Origin: Neisseria shayeganii 871
GTDB lineage: Bacteria > Pseudomonadota > Gammaproteobacteria > Burkholderiales > Neisseriaceae
DNA: 52,936 nucleotides
NCBI RefSeq assembly: GCF_000226875.1
Contig: NZ_JH164926.1
Span: 490,024 to 542,959, forward strand
Direction of reading: 5' to 3'
A program made the position numbers and the translations under genes. The notes below the pieces were generated by a model. That model did no database searches, was not told where the DNA came from, and worked only from the letters and a program-made list of their open reading frames with translations. This document shows, piece after piece, positions 1 to 7,315 of this stretch (positions are counted from its first letter, which is position 1; the number at the start of each line of letters is the position of its first letter).

Positions 1-13
1 GCAAAGGTCTCAG
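1..13. repeat. End of dispersed MITE-like repeat at the left edge
   Basis: The window opens with GCAAAGGTCTCAG, identical to the outer end of the repeats at 36914-37101 and 51133-51297. The last bases of the window are its reverse complement. A repeat end at both edges suggests that this is a whole contig broken at repeats. Confidence 0.75.
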
Positions 14-120
14 CCTGTTTGCGTTTCGGACATCAGCCGGCTCAAGCCTTGCGGGCAGCCCTGACGGATGTTTCGGCGTCAAAGTAGTCATCCGACATCG
101 GTGCCGCCGCAGTTTTCGGG

Positions 121-126
121 TACAAT
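121..126 (+). promoter_or_regulatory. Possible -10 element of the lolCD promoter
   Basis: TACAAT followed by a GC-rich discriminator (GCGCCCC), about 60 bases before lolC. The layout resembles the TATAAT boxes before recO, the ThiF-family gene and lysP in this window. No good -35 hexamer is visible, so the call is tentative. Confidence 0.35.
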
Positions 127-185
127 GCGCCCCTGTTTGCAATCGGGCGGCGAAACCGCCCATAGGAAAGGCTACCTGAAATCAG

Positions 186-1439
186 ATGATGGCTTCTTTG
201 GAAACTTGGATCGGCCTGCGTTATCTGCGGGCCAAAAAACGCAGCGGTTTTGTGTCGCTGATCAGCATTATTTCGATACTCGGCATCGCCGTGGGCGTGA
301 TGGCGCTGATTGTGGTGCTGTCGGTGATGAACGGCTTTCAGAAAGAAGTACGCGGCCAATTGCTGCAAGTGACGCCGCATATGCAGATGATGTATCTGCT
401 GCCGGAGGAAAGCGACAACTGGCACGGCCTGGCCGAAGTGGCGCAGCAAAGCCGCCATGTGGCCGGCGTGGCGCCTTATGTGAGCGGGCAGGCACTGTTG
501 GCCAATGCCGGCGAAGTGCAGGGTGTGCAGGTGAAGGGCATCGACCCGGCCGAAGAAAACAAGGTGTCGGAATACGGCAGCAAATTTCCCAGCGAATACT
601 ACGCACGCCTGCGTGCGGGCGAGTTTGACATGATTCTGGGCCGCGGCCTGGCCGAGCATTTGGGCGTGAACGAAGGCGAGAAAGTCACCCTGATTTCGCC
701 CGACGGCAATGTGACGCCGGTGGGCATGGTGCCGCGCATGAAGCAGTTTACCGTGGTGGCGGTGGTGGACACCGGCATTTTCGCGGTGGACAACAGCCTG
801 TCGGTGATCCACATCGACGACGCCAAAGTGCTCTACCGCGCGGGCGACGCCGATGTCGGCCTGCAGGTGCGGCTGAAACAGCCGGAAAACGCGCCCGAAA
901 TCAGCGGCACCGTGGTGCCGGCGGCGCAGCAGGACAAAATCATGGTGCGCGACTGGACTTTCCAAAACCGCGATTATTTCCAGGCGGTGGCGGTGGAGAA
1001 ACGCATGATGTTCATCATTATGTTTTTCATCAGCTTGGTGGCTTCCATCAACCTGATTTCTACCCTCATCATGACGGTAACCGAAAAGCAGTCGGCCATC
1101 GCCATTTTGCGCACCCTGGGCGTGCCGCCGCGCGGCATCATGAAAATCTTTTTCGTGCAGGGCTCGCTGCTGGGCGTAATCGGCACGTTCTGGGGCGTGG
1201 TGTTCGGCCTTTTGATTGCCTTCAATGTGAGCCACATCGTGGCCGGCATCGAAACCCTGGCCGGCCGCAAGCTGGTGACTTCCGCCATTTACTTTATCGA
1301 CTACATGCCCTCGCAGGTGAAATGGTCGGATGTGGCCGTGATTGTGGCCATCTCGCTCGGCCTGTCTTTCCTGGTGACGCTCTATCCAAGCTGGCGTGCG
1401 TCGAAAACCCAACCTGCCGAGGCTTTGCGTTATGAATAA
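186..1439 (+). CDS. lolC: Lipoprotein-releasing ABC transporter permease LolC/LolE
   Basis: Inner-membrane permease subunit of the Lol complex, which extracts mature lipoproteins from the inner membrane and passes them to LolA for transport to the outer membrane. The 417-residue protein has the family layout: a cytoplasmic start followed by one membrane segment (about residues 25-48, SLISIISILGIAVGVMALIV), a long periplasmic domain, and three C-terminal membrane segments starting near residue 275. Length is normal for LolC/LolE. ATG codons lie at 186 and 189 with only a weak ribosome site, so the start could be either. lolD overlaps its 3' end, which supports translational coupling. Only one permease gene is present, as in Neisseria-type systems that use a single LolF-like permease instead of LolC plus LolE; the choice of symbol is therefore approximate. 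Confidence 0.93.
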   Translation: MMASLETWIGLRYLRAKKRSGFVSLISIISILGIAVGVMALIVVLSVMNGFQKEVRGQLLQVTPHMQMMYLLPEESDNWHGLAEVAQQSRHVAGVAPYVSGQALLANAGEVQGVQVKGIDPAEENKVSEYGSKFPSEYYARLRAGEFDMILGRGLAEHLGVNEGEKVTLISPDGNVTPVGMVPRMKQFTVVAVVDTGIFAVDNSLSVIHIDDAKVLYRAGDADVGLQVRLKQPENAPEISGTVVPAAQQDKIMVRDWTFQNRDYFQAVAVEKRMMFIIMFFISLVASINLISTLIMTVTEKQSAIAILRTLGVPPRGIMKIFFVQGSLLGVIGTFWGVVFGLLIAFNVSHIVAGIETLAGRKLVTSAIYFIDYMPSQVKWSDVAVIVAISLGLSFLVTLYPSWRASKTQPAEALRYE

Positions 1440-2112
1440 AGAAACCGTGATCGAATGCCGCGGCGTGAGCAAAACCTATGCCGACGGTTTGTTGAAGGTG
1501 GACGTGCTCTCGTCGGTGGATTTTCAGGTAGCCGCAGGCGAAGGCGTGGGCATTATCGGCGCGTCCGGCAGCGGCAAATCCACGCTGCTGCATATTTTGG
1601 GCGGGCTGGACACACCCAGCGGCGGCGAGGTGCTGATCCGCGGCCAACAGCTCAGCCGCCTCAATCAGGCCGAACTCGGCGCGCTGCGCAACCGCCATTT
1701 GGGTTTTGTTTATCAGTTCCACCACCTGCTGCCCGAGTTTTCCGCTTTGGAAAACGTGATGATGCCGCTGCTGGTGGCCCGCCGCCCCAAAGCCGAAGCG
1801 GAGGCGCAGGCAGCCGAGATGCTGGAAAAAGTCGGCCTCAAAGCGCGCATGCTGCACCGGCCGGGCGAGCTTTCCGGCGGCGAACGCCAACGCGCCGCCA
1901 TCGCCCGTGCCTTGGTTACGCGCCCGGCCTGCCTGTTGGCCGACGAGCCCACCGGAAACCTCGACCGCCACAATGCGGCGCATGTGTTCGAGCTGATGTT
2001 GGAACTCAAGCGCGAACTGGGCACCGCCCTGATTGTGGTGACCCACGACGACACCTTGGCCCGCCGCTTCGACCGGGTGTTGATCATGCGCGACGGCAGG
2101 CTGGAAGCCTAG
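1432..2112 (+). CDS. lolD: Lipoprotein-releasing ABC transporter ATPase LolD
   Basis: ATPase that powers lipoprotein release by the LolCDE-type complex at the inner membrane. All ABC motifs are visible: Walker A GASGSGKST (about residues 40-48), Q-loop, the LolD-type signature LSGGERQRAAIARAL, Walker B LLADEPTGNLD and the H-loop VVTHD. At 226 residues the length is normal. The start at 1432 (MNKETVIECRGV) overlaps the last 8 bases of the permease gene and is preferred over an upstream in-frame start that would run far into it. A strong intrinsic terminator follows at 2169-2205, so lolC-lolD is probably a two-gene transcript. Confidence 0.95.
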   Translation: MNKETVIECRGVSKTYADGLLKVDVLSSVDFQVAAGEGVGIIGASGSGKSTLLHILGGLDTPSGGEVLIRGQQLSRLNQAELGALRNRHLGFVYQFHHLLPEFSALENVMMPLLVARRPKAEAEAQAAEMLEKVGLKARMLHRPGELSGGERQRAAIARALVTRPACLLADEPTGNLDRHNAAHVFELMLELKRELGTALIVVTHDDTLARRFDRVLIMRDGRLEA

Positions 2113-2168
2113 CCGGCAGAACAACGTCACACGCTTCCTGACAGCATTGCTTAATGCGCAAGCCAATT

Positions 2169-2205
2169 AAAACCGCACTTCATGCCGGATGAAGTGCGGT
2201 TTTTT
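2169..2205 (+). terminator. Intrinsic terminator behind lolD built on an ACCGCACTT/AAGTGCGGT stem
   Basis: A perfect 15-bp stem (2169-2183 with 2189-2203), a 5-base loop and a run of T. The stem contains AAGTGCGGT and its reverse complement, which is the core of the Pasteurellaceae (Haemophilus) uptake signal rather than the host AG-eikDUS. Confidence 0.85.
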
Positions 2206-2220
2206 ATGGTTGATTCGGCT

Positions 2221-2232
2221 TTCAGGTAGCCT
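2221..2232. repeat. AG-eikDUS uptake sequence
   Basis: TTCAGGTAGCCT, flanked so that CTTTCAGG and CCTGAAAG form a short palindrome between the convergent lolD and rluE genes. Confidence 0.8.
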
Positions 2233-2252
2233 GAAAGGCCGAGATGCAACAA

Positions 2253-2819
2253 TCAATAGAGCGCCTGAGGCGGCACGGCGCGCCATTCGCCCAAAGGCAG
2301 GGCCAAATCGAACAGGTTCAGGCGGCCGACGGCCACGCGCACCAAGCGCAGGCAGGGGTAGCCCGCTTTGGCGGTCATGCGGCGGACTTGGCGGTTTTTG
2401 CCTTCGCTGATGCGGATTTCCAGCCAGAAATCGGGCACGGTTTTGCGCTCGCGCACCGGCGGCTGGCGCGGCCACAAACGGGCGCTTTCCGCTGCCGCCA
2501 ATACGCGCACTTGGGCGGGGCGGGTAACGAAATCGCCTAAATCCACGCCTTGGCGCAGCAGATTGAGGCGGGCTTGGTCGGGGCTGCCTTCCACTTGTGC
2601 CCAATAGGTTTTGACGGTTTTGTGTTTGGGATCGGCAATCTTGGCCTGCAGGCGGCCGTCGGCGGTGAGCAGGAGCAGCCCTTCGCTGTCGGTGTCGAGC
2701 CGGCCGGCGGGATAAACGCCGGGCAGGGGGATGAAGGATTTCAGCGTGCGGTGCTTTTCGTGCGGGCTGAATTGGCAGATGACGCCGTAGGGTTTGTTGA
2801 AAACAATCAGATCGGACAT
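2253..2819 (-). CDS. rluE: 23S rRNA pseudouridine synthase, RsuA/RluE type
   Basis: Isomerises a uridine to pseudouridine in rRNA; the RluE branch modifies U2457 of 23S rRNA. The 188-residue protein begins directly with the catalytic fold (LIVFNKPYGVICQF) and contains the signature AGRLDTDSEGLLLL, in which the Asp of RLDxDSEG is the catalytic nucleophile, followed by KTYWAQVEG and the basic NRQVRRMTAKAGYPCLRLVR motif. There is no N-terminal S4 domain, which fits RluE/RluF-short forms better than RsuA or RluB. It stands alone between uptake-sequence pairs. The family is certain; the exact target uridine is inferred from length and motifs. Confidence 0.88.
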   Translation of the reverse strand: MSDLIVFNKPYGVICQFSPHEKHRTLKSFIPLPGVYPAGRLDTDSEGLLLLTADGRLQAKIADPKHKTVKTYWAQVEGSPDQARLNLLRQGVDLGDFVTRPAQVRVLAAAESARLWPRQPPVRERKTVPDFWLEIRISEGKNRQVRRMTAKAGYPCLRLVRVAVGRLNLFDLALPLGEWRAVPPQALY

Positions 2820-2842
2820 GGCGGAAAGAAGGGAGGCGGATC

Positions 2843-2885
2843 AGGCTACCTGAAAGCGGAAAATCGGTGTTCGTTCAGGTAGCCT
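2843..2885. terminator. Inverted AG-eikDUS pair between rluE and the ABC operon
   Basis: AGGCTACCTGAA at 2843-2854 and its reverse complement at 2874-2885 can form a hairpin with a 19-base loop. It lies 9 bases behind the stop of the ABC ATPase gene (minus strand). Such pairs often serve as terminators in this family; here the T run is poor. Confidence 0.6.
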
Positions 2886-2894
2886 GTGGCGGTG

Positions 2895-3689
2895 TCAGCT
2901 CAGCAACAGGGCATCGTCGCTGACTTTTTCGCCGCGGGTTTTTTCGAACATATCCAGAAGGTCGCGCACGGTCATGCCTTTGCGCTCTTCGCCGGAAACG
3001 TCGAGCACCACTTGGCCTTGGTGCAACATCACGGTGCGGTGGCCGTGGTCGAGGGCCTGCTGCATGGAGTGGGTCACCATCATGGCGGTGAGTTTGTTTT
3101 CGCGGATGATTTGGTCGGTCAGCTCCAGCACGAAGGCGGCGGTTTTGGGGTCGAGAGCGGCGGTGTGCTCGTCGAGCAGCAGGATTTTGCTCGGCCGCAG
3201 GCTGGCCATCAGCAGGCTGACGGCTTGGCGCTGGCCGCCGGAAAGCAGGCCCATGCGGTCGGTGAGGCGGTTTTCCAGCCCCAGTTTGAGGATGCTGAGT
3301 TTTTCGCGGAACAGCTCGCGGTTGTGTTTGTTTAAGGCCAGCCCCAGGCGGCGCGGCTGGCCGCGTTTGTAGGCCAATGCGAGGTTTTCTTCGATGCTCA
3401 AGCCTTCACAGGTGCCGGCCATCGGGTCTTGAAACACGCGGGCCACCAAGCCGGCGCGCTCGTGGGCGCTGAGGCGGGTCACGTCGCGGCCGTCGATCTG
3501 GATGCTGCCGGAATCAATGCCGATGTCGCCGCTGATGGCGTTGAGGAAAGTGGATTTGCCGGCGCCGTTGCTGCCGATGACGGTCACGAATTCGCCGTCG
3601 CGTATGTGCAGGCTCATGCCGCGCAGGGCGGGGTTTTCGATGGCGGTGCCGGGATTGAAGGTAAGACGGAGATTGTCGGCGCGCATCAT
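2895..3689 (-). CDS. ABC transporter ATP-binding protein of a TrpXYZ-type importer
   Basis: Energising ATPase of an importer whose permease and binding protein lie directly upstream on the same strand. The 264-residue protein shows Walker A GSNGAGKST (about residues 40-48), the signature LLSGGQRQAVSLLMA, Walker B KILLLDEHTAALDP and the H-loop MVTHS. The start at 3689 (MMRADNLRLTF) overlaps the permease stop by 4 bases. A longer same-frame reading to 4199 runs through the permease gene in the wrong frame and is not credible. The His in LDEHTAALD, where most ABC proteins have Pro, is typical of the ABC_sub_bind-associated ATPases. The substrate (tryptophan, tyrosine or another small molecule) cannot be read from the sequence. 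Confidence 0.9.
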   Translation of the reverse strand: MMRADNLRLTFNPGTAIENPALRGMSLHIRDGEFVTVIGSNGAGKSTFLNAISGDIGIDSGSIQIDGRDVTRLSAHERAGLVARVFQDPMAGTCEGLSIEENLALAYKRGQPRRLGLALNKHNRELFREKLSILKLGLENRLTDRMGLLSGGQRQAVSLLMASLRPSKILLLDEHTAALDPKTAAFVLELTDQIIRENKLTAMMVTHSMQQALDHGHRTVMLHQGQVVLDVSGEERKGMTVRDLLDMFEKTRGEKVSDDALLLS

Positions 3690-4591
3690 GATGCCAGTTT
3701 CCTTTGTTGTTTCATTTTCGCTTTGGCTTTCGGCACCAACAGCACCAGCACCAGCATGACGGAGGTGATGAGATTGAGGTCTTGCGTTTTCAGGCCGAGC
3801 TGGATCAGGGTTTCGCTGCCCATGGCCACCATCACAAACAGGCGGTAGATCACGGAGCCGATGATGGCGGAGAGGGTGATCAGCAGAATGTTTTTGCTCG
3901 GCAGCAGGGCTTCGCCGAGAATCACGGCGGCCAAGCCGAAGACGATGGTGCCGAGGCCGGCGGCCACGTCGGCACCGCCGGCCAGTTGGGCAAACAGGGC
4001 GCCGGCCAGGGCGATCAGGCCGTTGGACAGCGCCATGCCGGCCAAGACCATGCGGCCGGTGGCGATGCCTTGGGCGCGGGCCATGCGGGGGTTGGCGCCG
4101 GTGGCGCGCATGGCCAGCCCGGTTTCGGTGGCGAAAAACCAGTCTAAAACCAGTTTGATGGCGATGACGGCGGCCAAGAGCACGGCGGTGTTCTGCCACA
4201 CGCCGCGGCCGAGCAGCGGGGTGAAGATGTCGAACACGGTGTCGGTGCCCAATAAGGGCACATTGGGCGCGCCGCCGATGCGCAGATTGATGGAATACAG
4301 CGCGGTCATCACGATGATGCCGGCCAGCAGGTGGAGGATGCCGAGTTTGATGTTGAGCCAGGCGGTGAGGATGCCGGCGAGACAGCCGGCGGCAAAACCG
4401 ACGGCAACGGCGATAAAGGGATGGATGCCGGCCACCATGCAGACGGCGCAGGCAAAGGCGCCTAAGGGGAAACTGCCGTCGGCGGTGAGGTCGGGGAAAT
4501 CGAGGATGCGGAAGGAAATCAGCACACCTAAAGCCACCAGGGCATAAACGAGGCCGGTTTCAAAGGCGCCGAAGAGGGCAATCAAAGACAT
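3686..4591 (-). CDS. ABC transporter permease of a TrpXYZ-type importer
   Basis: Integral membrane subunit of the importer formed with the ATPase downstream and the lipoprotein upstream. The 301-residue protein has about eight to nine hydrophobic segments, and motifs of the branched-chain amino acid/TrpY permease superfamily such as RILDFPDLTADGSFPLGA near residue 28 and the coupling region ATGANPRMARAQGI near residue 143. Length is normal. It starts 186 bases behind the lipoprotein gene, with an uptake-sequence hairpin between them, so the lipoprotein may be expressed in excess over the membrane subunits. The substrate is not identifiable. Confidence 0.88.
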   Translation of the reverse strand: MSLIALFGAFETGLVYALVALGVLISFRILDFPDLTADGSFPLGAFACAVCMVAGIHPFIAVAVGFAAGCLAGILTAWLNIKLGILHLLAGIIVMTALYSINLRIGGAPNVPLLGTDTVFDIFTPLLGRGVWQNTAVLLAAVIAIKLVLDWFFATETGLAMRATGANPRMARAQGIATGRMVLAGMALSNGLIALAGALFAQLAGGADVAAGLGTIVFGLAAVILGEALLPSKNILLITLSAIIGSVIYRLFVMVAMGSETLIQLGLKTQDLNLITSVMLVLVLLVPKAKAKMKQQRKLAS

Positions 4592-4724
4592 GAAGGTTCT
4601 CTGTGATTGGTGGTACGGACACGGTGGGTAACCGTGCGCTTGGGGTGCGGGGCAGTCTGTGCGGTGGCTCGGACGGCCCGAAGCGGAAAGGGGGGTATCC
4701 GGCGGCTTTCGCCGGAGGATAATT

Positions 4725-4753
4725 TTCAGGTAGCCTGAATCAGGCTACCTGAA
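4725..4753. terminator. Inverted AG-eikDUS pair between binding protein and permease
   Basis: TTTCAGGTAGCCTGA and its exact complement face each other with a one-base centre, giving a near-perfect 31-base dyad. Its position inside the ABC operon suggests partial termination or 3'-end protection of the lipoprotein transcript. Confidence 0.65.
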
Positions 4754-4777
4754 AGGGTGCGGCATAAACCGGCCGGC

Positions 4778-5809
4778 TTATTCTACGATTTTGGTGGCCT
4801 GCTGTTTCAGCTCTTCAGACAGGGTAATGCCTTGTTCGGCGGCGTGTTTGGGGCTGAGGTAGAGGTCGAACTGCTCCATGCGTTGCGAGGGGATGTCGCC
4901 GGCTTTTTCGCCGCGCAGAATGCGGGCGGTCACTTTGCCGGTTTCCAAGCCGATGTTGTGGTAGTTCACACCCAAAGCGGCCACGGCACCGCGGGAAACG
5001 GAGTCGGTATCGGAAGCCAAGAGCGGCACTTTGATTTCGTTGGCGGCTTTGTACATGGCTTCGTAGGAAGACACCACGTTGTTATCCAGTGAGGTGTAGA
5101 TCAGATCGGCTTTGCCCTGCAGGCTGCGGGCGGCGGTCAGCACGTCGGTGGTGCGCTGGGCCGGCGCTTCGGCCAGGGTGATGCCGGTTTTGCCCAACTC
5201 TTCTTTCAGCTGGTCGCGCACCACGGTGGAGTTCACTTCGCCGGGGCTGTAAACATAGCCGACGGATTTCAGGCTGGGCACCAATTGGTGCATCAGCTTG
5301 ATTTGCGGCTCCAAAGGCAGCTGGTCGGATACGCCGGTGACATTGGTTTTGGAGGCCTCCCAAGAAGGCACCAGTTTGGCGGCTACGGGGTCGGTTACCG
5401 CAGAATAAACGAGGGGGATGTCTTGGGTGGCGGAGGCCACGGCTTGGGCGCTGGGGGTGGCGATGGCCACGATCACATCAGGCTTGTCGCCGGCAAATTT
5501 CTTGGCGATTTGGGCGGCGGTGGCCGGGTTGCCTTGTGCGCTTTGGAAGTCGATCACCAGGTTTTTGCCTTCTTCAAAGCCTTCGGCTTTCAGCTGCTCG
5601 ATCAGGCCTTGGCGCACGGCGTCCAGCGCAGGGTGTTCGACGATGGAAGTGATGGCCACGCGCTTGGTTTCGCTGGCGGCAGCGGGCGCGGAGGCATCGG
5701 AAGCGCTGCCGGCGGGATCCGGGGCTTGTTTCTCTGCCGGGGAACAGGCGGCCAGGAAGGCGGCAGCCAGCAGGCTGAGGGGAAGATTGCGGCGCAAATT
5801 CAGGTTCAT
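4778..5809 (-). CDS. ABC transporter substrate-binding lipoprotein (TrpX-like)
   Basis: Periplasm-facing binding protein of the importer. It starts with a lipoprotein signal peptide whose lipobox is LAAC (cleavage before Cys22), followed by an Ala/Ser/Pro-rich linker to about residue 48. The mature domain has the ABC_sub_bind pattern: KRVAITSIVEHPALDAVRQG, GKNLVIDFQSAQGNPATAAQIAKKF, DVIVAIATPSAQA, PLVYSAVTDPVAAKLV. Length is 343 residues, normal for the family. It is the first gene of a leftward operon with the permease and ATPase; the AT-rich stretch upstream probably holds the promoter. TrpX-like proteins bind aromatic amino acids in some Gram-positives, but the ligand here is unknown. Confidence 0.9.
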   Translation of the reverse strand: MNLNLRRNLPLSLLAAAFLAACSPAEKQAPDPAGSASDASAPAAASETKRVAITSIVEHPALDAVRQGLIEQLKAEGFEEGKNLVIDFQSAQGNPATAAQIAKKFAGDKPDVIVAIATPSAQAVASATQDIPLVYSAVTDPVAAKLVPSWEASKTNVTGVSDQLPLEPQIKLMHQLVPSLKSVGYVYSPGEVNSTVVRDQLKEELGKTGITLAEAPAQRTTDVLTAARSLQGKADLIYTSLDNNVVSSYEAMYKAANEIKVPLLASDTDSVSRGAVAALGVNYHNIGLETGKVTARILRGEKAGDIPSQRMEQFDLYLSPKHAAEQGITLSEELKQQATKIVE

Positions 5810-6067
5810 GGGGTCGTCCTTTGTAGCGTTTTAAGGAAAGGCCGCATCATAAATTTTTTTGACTGAAAAAGCATCTGTTTCGCAGCGTGAATATTGAGGT
5901 TTCTTTGCAATATTATTTCATTGAATCTATTTTCAAAAGAATTAAGTGGTTTTAAATATGAATAATCAGCAAAAAACTGCTTAAAAATTTACTTAGCGGC
6001 AATTTTTACTTAATTTTAACTTCGCCGGTGGGATATTTGGCCGGATACGCTTGTTTGGCCATCCAGA
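5810..6067. other. AT-rich intergenic region
   Basis: A gene-free, AT-rich stretch between osmC-like and the binding-protein gene. It must hold the promoter of the ABC operon (minus strand), but no clear -35/-10 pair can be assigned with confidence. No open frame of convincing quality was seen. Confidence 0.5.
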
Positions 6068-6112
6068 TAAAAAAGTAGAGGCCGATCCGCCGGAACGGGC
6101 CGGCCTCTTGCC
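6068..6112 (-). terminator. Intrinsic terminator behind the OsmC-family gene
   Basis: On the minus strand AGAGGCCGGCCC pairs with GGATCGGCCTCT (one bulge), followed by ACTTTTTTAT. It lies just past the stop of the OsmC-family gene together with an uptake sequence at 6115-6126. Confidence 0.75.
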
Positions 6113-6133
6113 TTTCAGGTAGCCTGAACGGGC

Positions 6134-6553
6134 TTATTCCGCTTCGGCCACTTCAAAACTGTGGCTGATGTTGGCCGATTTGCCCAGCATAATCGAGGCC
6201 GAACAGTATTTTTCGGCGGAGAGCTGCACGGCTTTGCCGATGGCCTCGGGGTTCAGGCCGCGGCCGACAACCTTGAAATGGATGTGGATGTCGGTAAACA
6301 CTTTGGGCACGCTGTCGGCCCGTTTGCCTTCCACGGTGGCAATGCAGTCGAGCACGTCTTGGCGCTGTTTTTTGGCGATGTCCACCACGTCGATGCTGGA
6401 ACAGCCGGCGATGCCCATCAGCAGCATTTCCATCGGGCTGACGCCGCGTTTGTTGCCTTCGGCGGCCGGGGCGCCGTCCATGATCACGCTTTGGCCGGAA
6501 GCATTGGTGGCGACGAAGCAGCGTCCGTCTACCCATTGGCTGGTAATTTTCAT
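6134..6553 (-). CDS. OsmC/YhfA-family protein
   Basis: Small cytoplasmic protein of the OsmC/Ohr superfamily, whose characterised members reduce organic hydroperoxides with two cysteines. The 139-residue length is normal. The two conserved cysteines are visible in GIAGCSSIDVVDI (about residue 51) and AEKYCSASIML (about residue 117), the positions expected of the peroxidatic and resolving pair. The motif PMEMLLMGIAGCSSIDVV is typical of the YhfA-like branch rather than Ohr. It lies 37 bases behind rraA on the same strand and may share its transcript. The peroxidase role is inferred from the family. Confidence 0.88.
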   Translation of the reverse strand: MKITSQWVDGRCFVATNASGQSVIMDGAPAAEGNKRGVSPMEMLLMGIAGCSSIDVVDIAKKQRQDVLDCIATVEGKRADSVPKVFTDIHIHFKVVGRGLNPEAIGKAVQLSAEKYCSASIMLGKSANISHSFEVAEAE

Positions 6554-6590
6554 CGGATGTCTCCTGAGGTAAAAAGTGAATCAAACAGAA

Positions 6591-7079
6591 TCAGGCGGCC
6601 TCAATCGGCTCGGGCGACACCAAAATGCCGTCTTCGTCGCTGTAAAGATAGTGGCCGGGGGTGAAAGTGAGGTTGCCGAAGGAAACGGACACATCGCTTT
6701 CGCCCACGCCGCTTTTGCCGCTTTTTTTCGGGTTGGTGCCCAAGGCTTTGATGCCGAAGTCCATTTGGTCGATGGCCACGCTGTCGCGGATGACGCCGAA
6801 AATCACGGCGCCGGCCCAGCCGTTTTGGCGGGCGGCGTCGGCAATCATGTCGCCCATCAGCGCGCTGTAACGGGAACCGCCGCCGTCCACCACCAACACC
6901 TGCCCGTTGCCGGGGGTGTTCATCAGGGCTTTGATCAGGCCGTTGTCTTGATGGCAGCGGATGGTGCGGATGCGGCCGCAAAAGCGGCGACGACGGCCGT
7001 AGCTTTTGAAGTCGGTTTCGCAGGAAGGGGTGTCCGGTGCCAGATCGATGAGGTCGGCGGTGGCGAAGTCTGCGGTCAT
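6591..7079 (-). CDS. rraA: RraA-family protein (RNase E regulator / HMG aldolase-like)
   Basis: Members of this fold either bind and inhibit RNase E (RraA) or act as 4-hydroxy-4-methyl-2-oxoglutarate aldolases. The 162-residue protein has the family core: VLVVDGGGSRYSALMGDMIADAARQNGWAGAVIFGVIRDS, with the metal/substrate site pattern GxxxRD at VIRDS, then FGIKALGTNPKKSGKSGVGE and a C-terminal YSDEDGILVSPE. Length and the GTNPKKSGK motif match bacterial RraA. It lies 37 bases upstream of the OsmC-family gene on the same strand. Which of the two biochemical roles applies is not decidable from sequence. Confidence 0.9.
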   Translation of the reverse strand: MTADFATADLIDLAPDTPSCETDFKSYGRRRRFCGRIRTIRCHQDNGLIKALMNTPGNGQVLVVDGGGSRYSALMGDMIADAARQNGWAGAVIFGVIRDSVAIDQMDFGIKALGTNPKKSGKSGVGESDVSVSFGNLTFTPGHYLYSDEDGILVSPEPIEAA

Positions 7080-7315
7080 ATCGAATCCTTTCAGGTAGCC
7101 TTTAAGAGGGTGGGGCCGGCGGCTTTGCTCGGGTAGCCAGGGTTTACTGCGGCAAAGACCAGAATTGTCACGGCGGGGGGTAGTTTTTGCGGTTTAGGGT
7201 GCGAAGAGCGGTTTTGTCTGGCGCTTGAAGCAGGGTGCGGCTGCCGTCTTCTTTACTAAACCTGATCATCAACGGCAGGTCTTTCAGCTAGCCTGAGGCT
7301 ACCTGAAAACAGGCA
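7080..7315. other. Intergenic region with degenerate uptake-sequence hairpin
   Basis: It holds a partial uptake sequence near 7089, then a hairpin of TTCAGCTAGCCT (one mismatch, 7283-7294) with AGGCTACCTGAA (7296-7307) behind nagZ. No gene was seen. Confidence 0.55.

Noticed and set aside
42..1472. Long open frame opposite lolC (476 codons)
   Set aside because: It is rich in His, Arg, Gln and Ala, as expected of the antisense of a GC-rich gene, and has no motif; lolC on the other strand is certain. The same holds for the long frames opposite cca, nagZ, the M23 peptidase and the YihY-family gene.
3690..4199. N-terminal extension of the ABC ATPase to 434 residues
   Set aside because: The extra 170 residues are the wrong-frame reading of the permease gene (HRHRHQ-rich); the ATPase fold begins at 3689 with a 4-base overlap.
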